Positions 6,954 to 13,416 of a DNA stretch of 13,424 nt are shown piece after piece. How positions within the stretch are numbered: the first letter of the stretch is position 1; each line of letters begins with the position of its first letter. This stretch comes from CAG-791 sp963655255 (GTDB taxonomy: Bacteria > Bacillota > Clostridia > Lachnospirales > Lachnospiraceae), in assembly GCA_963655255.1 (NCBI GenBank), contig CAVKEB010000054.1:1-13424 (forward strand). Reading direction: 5' to 3'. The notes under the pieces were generated by a model. It saw only the letters and a list, made by a program, of their open reading frames with translations. It searched no databases and was not told the DNA's origin. A program made the translations under genes and the position numbers.

Positions 6954-7100
6954 GGCCGTTCCTTTCCCGGTGCCTCACAGGCCGCCGGTTGATTCATTCG
7001 GGCAGCAGGCGCAGGGAGCCATCCTCTCGCCGGTATTGCTGCCGTCTATTCTGTATAACAATCCTGCCCCCGGAAATGTTGCAGGCGCCGCCGGATACTT

Positions 7101-7129
7101 ATTAAAATCTTAGAGAGCTGATTCGTAAA
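7101..7129 (-). promoter_or_regulatory. Candidate promoter of the sigma/anti-sigma operon
   Basis: On the minus strand TTTACG (7124-7129) and TTTAAT (7101-7106) are separated by 17 bases, a fair match to a housekeeping sigma promoter. The leader would be about 140 bases. An alternative is a TGCAACA element (7077-7083) with an AT-rich stretch about 20 bases on (TATACA, 7052-7057). TGCAAC resembles -35 motifs of some ECF sigma factors, which would allow autoregulation, but the spacing is long. Neither is certain. Confidence 0.33.
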
Positions 7130-7179
7130 GAGGGACGGTTGAGCGTGAGAGCTGATCGATTTTTATGTGCACGGCGGCT

Positions 7180-9168
7180 TCACCCGGAACCCTCCCACGC
7201 CGTTACGCCGAGCGGCTCCAGAAAACGGGAAGGCCTCCGCGGATTTTCCTTACTGCCGCGAAGGTACAGAAGGTGCAGGCGATCCCTCGCTCGTGTGATC
7301 GCCACATAGAAAAGACGCCGCTCTTCCTCCAGTGCCTCGGCACTGACGGCCCGCCTCCCCGGGAAAATTCCCTCATTGAGATCCGGAAGGTACACCGTGT
7401 CGTATTCCAAGCCCTTGCTCGCATGCATCGTCAGGACATGAACTCCGGGAAGCCGAAGGGTCTCTCTCTTTTCTTCTTCCGAATCCGAGCTCTCCAGATG
7501 TTCCTCTGAGATTTCTTCCAGCCTGCGCCGGAGCTCTGCAATGCTCCCGCAGGAAGCCGCCTTTTGCAAAAGTGTTTTCCAAACCGCCGCACTTTCTTCC
7601 TTTTCTCCCAGAATGTGATGCAAAAGCGCCAGGGAATGCTCCGGAGACAGCCTCTCCAGCATCTGCAGGTCGCGGCAGAGCTTTCTGATGGCCTTTCCCT
7701 CCGCGGACCGGTCCGGATAGACCTGCAGAAGCGCCTTTGCGGTATAACTCGCTTCCCGGAATTTCTCCCGAAGAAGAAAGCGCTCCGGCCGGTTCATCAC
7801 AAGGAACAGGTCACGCCGGAGAATTGTTCCGGAGGACAATTCTTTTGAGAGACGATAGTAGCTCCGGATCACGGACAGCAGATCATTCTTCTTTTGCAGA
7901 AGCCTTGCAGAGCTCTTTTTCCCGGAAGGGCTCCTGCCCGCTCCCTGCAGGCAGAACGGAATTTTCTCCTGCTCCAGAATCCGGAGAAACCCCTGCATCT
8001 GCGTGTGGGAGCGCACGATCACGGCACTTCCCGACCGTTCCTCCGGGGAGGCCTCGCGCAGCCTTTCCGCGATCCAGAGATACTCCGCCTTCTCCGTTTC
8101 AAAATGGTTCATCCGGACGAAGACCCCATCCGGAACAGCTCTTCCGAATACTACGCCGGAGGACACCCGCGCCGCGCCGCCCGGATCCGGAAGGAGTCTC
8201 GCGGCAGTCATGGTTTTCGGCAGCCGGACTTTGTTCTCCTCAATGATCCGCTGGCCACAGGAAACGATCGGCGCGTATGAGCGGTAATTGATATCCAGAT
8301 GAATCACGCGGGTTCCCGGGAAATACTGCGGAAAATCAATCATCAGCCGGACATCGGCCCCGCGGAATTTGTAGATGGACTGATCGTCATCTCCCACGGC
8401 GAACAGATTGGCGTTTTCTCCCGCAAGAAGCCGGATTCCCTCGAACTGCTCCCGGTTGATGTCCTGAAACTCGTCGATGAGAAGAAAGCGAAACCGTGCC
8501 TGCCATTCGGAAAGAAGTTCCGGCCGCCCGTCAAGAAGCCGGATGCACCGCACAATCATATCTTCGAAATCAAGCAGAGAGTTTTCCTGAAGATAGGTCT
8601 CATAGTCTTTCAGGAGATTCCGAAAATTCTCCTGCGCAGGAATTGCTCCGGAGGATTTGGAACGTGAAATCAGAGAGGAAAGATCCGTGAGCTCTTCGCT
8701 CTGCGGCGGGCGGTGATAATATCGTTCGAACAGGGTGGATAATAAATTCCGGAAACGGGTGCTGTCCAGAATGGACAGTCTTTCCAGAGAAGATGATTTC
8801 AGAATCGAAAGAAAAACCGAATGGAACGTGCCGAAGGTGACTTCGCGGAAGGAATCCGACGATAAATCCGTGTCCGGAAAGGTTTCGAACTCCCGCACTC
8901 TTTTCAAGAACCGCTCCTGCATCTGAACCGCGGCGGCTTTGGAAAAAGTCAGAACCAAAATTTCCGAAGGCGGGATCCTCCGCTCCAGAATGAGAAAGAG
9001 AATCCGTTCTACCAGCACGAAGGTCTTGCCGCTTCCCGGCCCTGCGATCACCTCGCACGGCCCTCGGAAATGGCGGATTGCCTCCTGCTGGTGCGGATTC
9101 CCACGGATCTGCAGACCGGCGGTCTTCGGTCTGCGGTTATCAAGTTCGTTCTGTCTGGTCGAAATCAG
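7180..9168 (-). CDS. UvrD/PcrA-like SF1A DNA helicase, near-cognate start codon
   Basis: An ATP-dependent 3'-5' DNA helicase. Counting from a start at 9168 (662 residues): Q motif GNPHQQEAIRHF (about 25-36), Walker A GPGSGKT (43-49), motif Ia VLTFSKAAA, Walker B LIDEFQD (230-236), motif III VGDDDQSIYKFRGA (258-271), motif IV LDINYRS (291-297), motif V TMHASKGLEYDTVYLP (580-595) and motif VI EEERRLFYVAITRAR (614-628). All helicase motifs are intact. It is somewhat shorter than PcrA/UvrD because the C-terminal extension is short. Between an in-frame stop (9181-9183) and the GTG at 9051 there is no ATG, GTG or TTG. GTG 9051 would cut off the Q motif and begin at Walker A. A GGGAGG site (9175-9180) points to CTG at 9168 (six-base spacing) or ATT at 9165 (nine). 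Cellular role is likely repair or replication restart; exact orthology is not claimed. Confidence 0.85.
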   Translation of the reverse strand: MISTRQNELDNRRPKTAGLQIRGNPHQQEAIRHFRGPCEVIAGPGSGKTFVLVERILFLILERRIPPSEILVLTFSKAAAVQMQERFLKRVREFETFPDTDLSSDSFREVTFGTFHSVFLSILKSSSLERLSILDSTRFRNLLSTLFERYYHRPPQSEELTDLSSLISRSKSSGAIPAQENFRNLLKDYETYLQENSLLDFEDMIVRCIRLLDGRPELLSEWQARFRFLLIDEFQDINREQFEGIRLLAGENANLFAVGDDDQSIYKFRGADVRLMIDFPQYFPGTRVIHLDINYRSYAPIVSCGQRIIEENKVRLPKTMTAARLLPDPGGAARVSSGVVFGRAVPDGVFVRMNHFETEKAEYLWIAERLREASPEERSGSAVIVRSHTQMQGFLRILEQEKIPFCLQGAGRSPSGKKSSARLLQKKNDLLSVIRSYYRLSKELSSGTILRRDLFLVMNRPERFLLREKFREASYTAKALLQVYPDRSAEGKAIRKLCRDLQMLERLSPEHSLALLHHILGEKEESAAVWKTLLQKAASCGSIAELRRRLEEISEEHLESSDSEEEKRETLRLPGVHVLTMHASKGLEYDTVYLPDLNEGIFPGRRAVSAEALEEERRLFYVAITRARDRLHLLYLRGSKENPRRPSRFLEPLGVTAWEGSG

Positions 9169-9174
9169 AGACTT

Positions 9175-9180
9175 CCTCCC
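9175..9180 (-). promoter_or_regulatory. Shine-Dalgarno site pointing to a CTG or ATT helicase start
   Basis: GGGAGG on the minus strand is followed by AAGTCT and CTG, then ATT. The nearest canonical start in the correct frame is about 120 bases further on. Such a good SD at the proper distance ahead of the missing N-terminal Q motif is the main evidence that translation begins here. Confidence 0.55.
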
Positions 9181-9264
9181 TCAACGGATTCTATGCAAAA
9201 GCCATGCTGGATTTTACGAAAGCCAGGCGCGAAAAACTGCAGCACCGCCCGGTTCCTACTGATT

Positions 9265-9293
9265 GTTATATCGGGTTGGCGAAGGCTTGTAAA
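9265..9293 (-). promoter_or_regulatory. Sigma-A-type promoter of the helicase gene
   Basis: On the minus strand TTTACA (9288-9293) and TATAAC (9265-9270) are exactly 17 bases apart, each one mismatch from consensus. Transcription would start near 9258, leaving a leader of about 90 bases before the SD. This gives the helicase its own promoter even though the macrodomain gene lies upstream on the same strand. Confidence 0.6.
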
Positions 9294-9317
9294 GAACAAC
9301 CGGCCATTCTGCTGGAA

Positions 9318-9405
9318 TTTTCGGCTCCTTTTTGGTTCTCTTTCGGCTCCCTTTCGGCTCCTTTTTGGCTCTATTTTCAGCTCCTTTTCGGCTCCTTTTT
9401 GGCCC
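9318..9405. repeat. Tandem repeat with 33-34 base period
   Basis: The plus strand shows nearly three units that begin TTTCGGCTCCTTTTTGG and are joined by a shorter half-unit ending in GGCTCC or CAGCTCC. On the minus strand each unit carries AAAAAGGAGCCGAAA. The period is close to eleven codons and stays open in one minus-strand frame as a Lys/Glu/Arg-rich peptide. That ORF (9256-9510) begins inside the macrodomain gene in another frame and is not supported as a gene. The repeats lie between the macrodomain stop and the helicase promoter. Confidence 0.75.
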
Positions 9406-9439
9406 CTTCGTTTTTGTCACCGGTCCATTGCTGGTCGCC

Positions 9440-9952
9440 TTAAAATGCTCCCTTGCACAGTGAATCTTGGATTTCACCAATCCGATACGCCGTCCGGTCA
9501 AAAATGACAATATAAACCATCATCTCGTTTTCCAGCAGGAATGCGTTGATGGTATCGACTGCAACTTTCAAAGCCTGATCCTTGGGATAGCCATAAATAC
9601 CGGATGAAATCAGCGGGAAAGCCACCGACTGACAGCCATACTCCTTCGCCAAATTCAAGGATGTCCGGTAGCAGGATTTCAGCAGCTCCTTCTCCTGATG
9701 CTTTCCGTCCCGCCAGCGGGGGCCGACTGCGTGAATCACATACTTGCAGGGCAGACGGTATCCTCTGGTGATTTTTGCACTACCTGTCTTGCAACCATGG
9801 AGCGTCCTGCATTCTGCCAGCAGTTCCGGTCCGGCAGCACGGTGAATGCATCCGTCCACACCGCCTCCGCCCAGCAGGGATGTATTGGCCGCATTGACGA
9901 TTGCGTCAACGTTCATTTTTGTAATATCGTTTCTGACGATTTGCAATGGCAT
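9440..9952 (-). CDS. Macrodomain protein (ADP-ribose binding / O-acetyl-ADP-ribose deacetylase type)
   Basis: A 170-residue macrodomain. The family binds ADP-ribose and often hydrolyses O-acetyl-ADP-ribose or removes ADP-ribose from proteins. Visible motifs: IVRNDITKMNVDAIVNAANTS (5-25), the glycine-rich catalytic loop GGGGVDGCIHRAAG (28-41), YVIHAVGPRW (72-81) and the second phosphate loop ISSGIYGYPKDQAL (115-128). The acidic Asp and the first-loop Asn typical of the active MacroD/YmdB group are present, so activity is plausible. The ATG at 9952 is preceded by AGGGAGG at eight bases. The C-terminus (after about DRTAYRIGE, 152-160) ends quickly in QDSLCKGAF, where relatives I know continue in a longer helix; it may be shortened. 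It lies 24 bases downstream of the broken GNAT gene, so the two probably form one transcript. Confidence 0.88.
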   Translation of the reverse strand: MPLQIVRNDITKMNVDAIVNAANTSLLGGGGVDGCIHRAAGPELLAECRTLHGCKTGSAKITRGYRLPCKYVIHAVGPRWRDGKHQEKELLKSCYRTSLNLAKEYGCQSVAFPLISSGIYGYPKDQALKVAVDTINAFLLENEMMVYIVIFDRTAYRIGEIQDSLCKGAF

Positions 9953-9976
9953 AAAGCATACCTCCCTTTTCTCCGG

Positions 9977-10406
9977 TCATTCGCTCATTTGCTTCCAGAC
10001 CATCAGGTACTCTTTTTCTCCCGTGGTCGGATCCAGGTCTTCACTTTGAATTTCAAATCTCTCTCTGATAAAAAGAGACTGCGCGGAGATTCTTCCGGTA
10101 CACATTTAATGATAATTTCGTTTTCCTGCCTTTTAGATCATTCAGCAGAAGCCTACCTATCCCATGGAACTGCATTTTCTCCGAAACAAAAATGCCTTCG
10201 ATATAATCGTCATTCAATCCGATGAAGCCCTGGATTTCATGACCATTTTCATAGACATAAACCTCAGCCTGCAGCATCATTTCCTTCACAAATTCAAAAT
10301 TACTCTTCCAATACTGGGCGGGAATGAAGGAATGCGCCTTCAGATTGGTTTCCAGCCACAGATCTGCAACGCGGTTGATATCTTCTTTTTGCATTTCCCG
10401 AATCAT
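9977..10406 (-). pseudogene. GNAT family N-acetyltransferase, frameshifted near the C-terminus
   Basis: The intact first 117 codons (10053-10406) give a GNAT start: MIREMQKEDINRVADLWL, then AEVYVYENGHEIQGFIGLND, the acetyl-CoA loop region VSEKMQFHGIGRLLL (about 74-88) and LNVYRKNLRAVSFYQRE (100-116). Then ATT TGA ends the frame at 10053. In the next frame the sequence resumes as RFEIQSEDLDPTTGEKEY and LMVWKQMSE, exactly the usual end of this acyltransferase group, with a stop at 9977. Adding one GA to the GA tract (complement of 10058-10066) restores an open frame of about 143 residues. The gene is thus inactivated, slippage-variable or affected by a sequence error. The stretch looks more AT-rich than the flanking genes. 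An AGGAAA precedes the ATG by nine bases. Substrate unknown. Confidence 0.8.
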
Positions 10407-10450
10407 AACGGCGGATTTCCTGTAATTCGGAATGGACAGTCTGAGTATAG

Positions 10451-10483
10451 AAAAAGCCCGGAAACAGTATATTCCCGAGCTTT
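10451..10483 (-). terminator. Intrinsic terminator downstream of gltX
   Basis: On the minus strand AAAGCTCGGGAA and TTTCCGGGCTTTTT form a stem (one T-G wobble and one bulge) around a short AT-rich loop, ending in a T-run and CTATA. It lies about 120 bases after the gltX stop and just before the GNAT gene. A TATACT (10444-10449) directly after the T-run may serve as a -10 for GNAT, although no -35 is evident. Confidence 0.75.
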
Positions 10484-10497
10484 ACGTATTTGGGTAA

Positions 10498-10532
10498 CGG
10501 TTCAGCAGGAAAATTCGAAATGTGCTGAACCG
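10498..10532. repeat. Perfect 10-base inverted repeat in the gltX 3' region
   Basis: CGGTTCAGCA (10498-10507) and TGCTGAACCG (10523-10532) are perfectly complementary around a 15-base loop. There is no T-tract on either side, so it is unlikely to terminate by itself. It lies between the gltX stop and the gltX terminator and would fold in the 3' end of the mRNA, where it could protect against decay. A protein-binding site is the alternative. Confidence 0.6.
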
Positions 10533-10603
10533 CTGCGCATTTTAATGCAACCCACCGCCCCACGAAACCACAAAGTGCGGCGCGGCAGGCTACCCTGAGA
10601 CGA

Positions 10604-12061
10604 TTATTGTTCCAGCTTCTGAATCGCCGTGGCGATCCGGGCAAGGGTCTCGTCCTTGCCGATGATCTCCATGATCTGCGTGGCGCCTGCCGGCGTAACG
10701 GCCTTTCCGGAGACAGCGATGCGAAGAGCCCAGATCACCGTCTTGTTCTTCAGCTCCTTCTCCTCCGCATAGGTGGAAACCTTTTCAAAGAGAGCATCGT
10801 TTGTGAAGACATCCTGCGCCTCCAGAATCGGCACGAAGTCCTTCAGTATCTGCAAGCTGTTTTCCAGAGTCGCCTTCTGCTTCTTGTTCTCGAACATCGC
10901 AGCATCGTAGTCCGGCAGAGTCTCGAAAAAGTCCACCATCTCCTCAATGTCCGGGAACACTTCAATTCGCGTGCGGACGAGCTCCGCAATCACATGAAGA
11001 TCCAGATTCTCCTTGTGCAGGACCTTCTTCAGATACGGCTCTGCCAGTGTGTAGAATTTGTCCGGATCCATAGCCTTCAGATACTCGCCGTTCATCCAGC
11101 GGAGCTTCGTGTAGTCGAAGACCGCGGGCGATTTTCCGATGCGGTGATAATCGAATTCCTTCACAAGCTCTTCCAGAGTGAAAATCTCGCGGTCGGAATC
11201 CGGAGACCAGCCGAGAAGCGCAATGAAGTTGACCACCGCCTCCGGCAGGAATCCCTGCTCAATCAGGTCCTCATAGGAGGAATAGCCGCTTCTCTTGGAA
11301 AGCTTCTTGTGGTCGGCATCGGTGATCAGAGGGCAGTGAATGTACTTCGGAACCTCCCAGCCGAAGGCCTCGTACAGGCGGTTGTACTTCGGACTGGAGG
11401 AAATGTACTCGTTACCGCGGACCACGTGCGTGATGCCCATCAGATGGTCATCCACGACGTTGGCAAAGTTATAGGTCGGGAAGCCGTCCGACTTGATCAG
11501 AATCATGTCGTCGAGCTCGCTGTTGTCTACCGTGATGTCGCCGTACAGCTCATCGTGGAAGGTTGTCGATCCCTCTCTCGGATTGTTCTGGCGGATGACA
11601 TACGGCTTTCCTGCCGCAAGATTTGCCTCGATTTCTTCCTTGGAAAGGGACAGGCAGTGCTTGTCATAGACGCTGATTTCCTTGCCGTCCACCACCTGCT
11701 TCAGGCTCTCCAGTCTCTCCGGCGTGCAGAAGCAGTAATAAGCCTCTCCCTTGTCGATCAGCTCCTTCGCGTACTTCATATACAGGCCGCTCTTAACGCG
11801 CTCGGACTGCACGTACGGACCGACCGGGCCTCCGAGATCCGGCGACTCATCGGGAATGAGGCCGGTCTGCTTCATGGTGCGGTTGATGATGTCCACTGCG
11901 CCCTCTACGTAGCGCTCCTGATCGGTATCCTCAATGCGGAGGATGAAATCTCCGTCCTCGTGCTTGGCAATCAGATAGGCGTACAGAGCCGTGCGAAGAT
12001 TGCCGACATGCATTCTTCCGGTCGGGCTGGGTGCGTAACGTGTTCGGATTTTTACTGACAT
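10604..12061 (-). CDS. gltX: Glutamyl-tRNA synthetase
   Basis: A 485-residue class I aminoacyl-tRNA synthetase that charges tRNA-Glu (and in many Bacillota also tRNA-Gln, for later transamidation; this cannot be decided here). The nucleotide-binding signature is YAPSPTGRMHVGNLRTAL (9-26), with HVGN as the HIGH motif. LRIEDTDQER (41-50) and the KLSKR loop (253-257) are intact. CFC at 110-112 with a Cys at 136 resembles the zinc-binding insert of some family members, but the usual fourth ligand is not obvious. FIALLGWSP and the helical anticodon-binding C-terminal part are present, and length is normal. The ATG at 12061 is preceded by AAAGGA at a longish spacing of about 12 bases. A long leader and a promoter overlapping the preceding terminator are described separately. 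No T-box motif was seen. Confidence 0.97.
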   Translation of the reverse strand: MSVKIRTRYAPSPTGRMHVGNLRTALYAYLIAKHEDGDFILRIEDTDQERYVEGAVDIINRTMKQTGLIPDESPDLGGPVGPYVQSERVKSGLYMKYAKELIDKGEAYYCFCTPERLESLKQVVDGKEISVYDKHCLSLSKEEIEANLAAGKPYVIRQNNPREGSTTFHDELYGDITVDNSELDDMILIKSDGFPTYNFANVVDDHLMGITHVVRGNEYISSSPKYNRLYEAFGWEVPKYIHCPLITDADHKKLSKRSGYSSYEDLIEQGFLPEAVVNFIALLGWSPDSDREIFTLEELVKEFDYHRIGKSPAVFDYTKLRWMNGEYLKAMDPDKFYTLAEPYLKKVLHKENLDLHVIAELVRTRIEVFPDIEEMVDFFETLPDYDAAMFENKKQKATLENSLQILKDFVPILEAQDVFTNDALFEKVSTYAEEKELKNKTVIWALRIAVSGKAVTPAGATQIMEIIGKDETLARIATAIQKLEQ

Positions 12062-12083
12062 GATTTTCTCTATCCTTTCTGTT

Positions 12084-12109
12084 CACAGGCCGGAAAAACA
12101 CGGTCTGTG
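12084..12109. repeat. Imperfect dyad in the gltX leader
   Basis: CACAGGCCG (12084-12092) and CGGTCTGTG (12101-12109) are complementary at eight of nine positions around an eight-base loop. In the gltX-sense RNA the odd position is an A-C mismatch; in the opposite RNA it is a G-U wobble. It sits directly upstream of the gltX ribosome binding site. It could be an operator or a weak leader hairpin. Confidence 0.35.
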
Positions 12110-12218
12110 TAATCTATGATCTATATGCTTCCCGCGGGGCCAGGGTCTCATGCCCGGCAGAGAAAAAGAAATCCTGCGCTTTTCGGAGGATGCTGCAGAA
12201 GAAACGCGTATTCTTCAC

Positions 12219-12246
12219 AAAAAGCCTGAAAAAGCACTCCTTTCAG
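12219..12246 (-). terminator. Candidate intrinsic terminator of the dehydrogenase gene
   Basis: On the minus strand CTGAAA and TTTCAG form a six-pair stem around a nine-base loop, followed by GC and TTTTTG. It begins about 33 bases after the dehydrogenase stop. The stem is short and AT-rich, so it may be only partly effective. Its 5' arm overlaps the -10 of the next promoter. Confidence 0.45.
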
Positions 12247-12273
12247 TATAGGACTGCAGGAGGGGGATTGCAA
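12245..12273 (-). promoter_or_regulatory. Sigma-A-type promoter upstream of gltX
   Basis: On the minus strand TTGCAA (12268-12273) and TATACT (12245-12250) are separated by 17 bases, with four and five of six consensus positions respectively. Transcription would begin near 12238, giving gltX a leader of about 176 bases. The start point falls inside the preceding terminator hairpin, so the hairpin cannot form in this transcript. Confidence 0.55.
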
Positions 12274-12279
12274 ACCGGA

Positions 12280-13293
12280 TTACCTGCAGTATCCGGTCGC
12301 CTTGTCCACAACGCTCCGGTACTCTCCCTCTCCATGGAAGGCGCGGTAGTTGTGCAGGGAAATCTCGAAGATATTCCGGAGCGTCAGGTCCAGATGAAAG
12401 CCTCCGGTAATGTGCGGCGTCAGGAGGAGGTTCGGAACATCATACAGCGGATCCTCCGCAGGGAGCGGTTCGGTCTCACAGACATCGAGCCAGATTCCTG
12501 CAAAGCGTGAGGCGATCTCCTTCTTTAAGAGCACGCGGTCGTCCACGACATTGCCGCGTCCGACATTCATGAAATACGCTCCCTCCCTGCAGCAGGAAAG
12601 AAGCTTCTCGTCAAACAGATGCCAGGTCTGCGGTGTGCCCGGAAGGCTTACGGCAATGACATCCGCCCGGGCCGCCTCTTCCTTCAATTCCGAAAGCGCG
12701 TGGATTTCATCCAGTCCGTCCGGACAGTGGTCTGCCCTTCTCCGGATCCCGACGAGCGTGCTGCCGAAGGCCTTCATGCGGCGCGCGAACTCCATGCCGA
12801 TGTTGCCGGTTCCTACGATCAGGATCCGTTTGCCGGAAGGGGTCGTCACGATTCCTTCGTCCGTCCAGAGGTGCTTTTTCTGATCCTCCAGATAGGCGGG
12901 AACCCTCTTCATCATGTTCAGCAGCATGCAGACCATGTACTCCGCAATTCCGGTTCCATAGGCGCCGGTCGCACTGGTCAGGACCGTATGCTCCGGGAGA
13001 ATTCCCTCCTTGGCATAGGCATCCGCACCGGAGGAATTCAGCTGCATCCAGGCAAGCTTCCATCCTCCCGCCGCCTGTGCCTCTGCCAGTTTTCCTGCCG
13101 GGACATTGCCGATCACGGCGTCCACTTCAGAAAGAGAAACGGGCTCTTCGCCGCCGGCCCCTGTAAATCCGAGTCCGGACATCGACAGACGAAGCGGGGA
13201 GAAATACAGCTCATCGCCGTATCCCGCCGCCAGTTCCTTCAGCTGCGCGATCTGCTCTTCGTTAAAAGGTGCCTGTACATAGATTTTACTCAT
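12280..13293 (-). CDS. D-isomer-specific 2-hydroxyacid dehydrogenase
   Basis: A 337-residue NAD(P)-dependent oxidoreductase that interconverts 2-keto acids and D-2-hydroxyacids; the substrate cannot be read from sequence. YGTGIAEYMVCMLLNMMKR (112-130) is the conserved helix near the active site. The Rossmann loop is VGTGNIGMEFARRM (160-173). LPGTPQTWHLFDEKLL (217-232) and NVGRGNVVDD (243-252) carry the catalytic Arg246. ETEPLP (273-278) contains Glu275, and LTPHITGG (291-298) the acid-base His294. The triad is complete. IRRR (183-186) after the second strand would suit NADP, an inference only. The ATG at 13293 is preferred over an upstream TTG/ATG-like start at 13383, because GCGAGG stands six bases before it and family homology begins there; the upstream codons would run through palindromic DNA. 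A dense dyad cluster lies upstream. Confidence 0.9.
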   Translation of the reverse strand: MSKIYVQAPFNEEQIAQLKELAAGYGDELYFSPLRLSMSGLGFTGAGGEEPVSLSEVDAVIGNVPAGKLAEAQAAGGWKLAWMQLNSSGADAYAKEGILPEHTVLTSATGAYGTGIAEYMVCMLLNMMKRVPAYLEDQKKHLWTDEGIVTTPSGKRILIVGTGNIGMEFARRMKAFGSTLVGIRRRADHCPDGLDEIHALSELKEEAARADVIAVSLPGTPQTWHLFDEKLLSCCREGAYFMNVGRGNVVDDRVLLKKEIASRFAGIWLDVCETEPLPAEDPLYDVPNLLLTPHITGGFHLDLTLRNIFEISLHNYRAFHGEGEYRSVVDKATGYCR

Positions 13294-13299
13294 TTTATA

Positions 13300-13416
13300 C
13301 CTCGCTGAGGCAAAATCCGCGATACCGGAGAGAATTTCGCGAAGGCAGATTCTCTCTGTATACAGAGTGCCGCCAAGCGGCACTCTGAGCAGGAGAAGAT
13401 GTCATCAGACATCTTC
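13300..13416. repeat. Chain of overlapping inverted repeats upstream of the dehydrogenase
   Basis: Five dyads are packed here. CCTC/GAGG (13300-13310) covers the ribosome binding site. GAGAGAAT/ATTCTCTC (13328-13335 and 13349-13356) encloses the palindrome TTCGCGAA. CTCTGTATACAGAG (13354-13367) is a perfect 14-base palindrome. CAGAGTGCCGC/GCGGCACTCTG (13363-13373 and 13377-13387) has an 11-pair stem with a 3-base loop. GAAGATGTC/GACATCTTC (13395-13403 and 13408-13416) has nine pairs and a 4-base loop. Neighbouring dyads share arms, so alternative folds are possible. No T-tract is present. It may be a regulatory leader or a dispersed palindromic element. Confidence 0.7.

Noticed and set aside
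7113..7156. Direct repeat GAGAGCTGAT (7113-7122 and 7147-7156) upstream of the sigma operon
   Set aside because: Ten bases, two copies, overlapping the spacer of the candidate promoter; too short to claim as an operator without further copies.
9256..9510. 84-codon minus-strand ORF through the tandem repeat
   Set aside because: It starts inside the macrodomain gene in another frame without a ribosome binding site, and its composition comes from the repeat; kept only as a possible eroded tail.
7180..10406. Defence island built from GNAT, macrodomain and helicase
   Set aside because: The helicase has its own promoter and looks like a housekeeping UvrD type; the GNAT is frameshifted, and no toxin, nuclease or transferase partner is present.
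10607..12058. Plus-strand ORF of 483 codons covering gltX exactly
   Set aside because: Antisense shadow of a highly conserved synthetase gene; composition is Leu/Val/Arg-rich without motifs.
12062..12279. T-box leader before gltX
   Set aside because: No AGGGTGGNACCGCG-type T-box sequence or specifier structure is visible in the gap.
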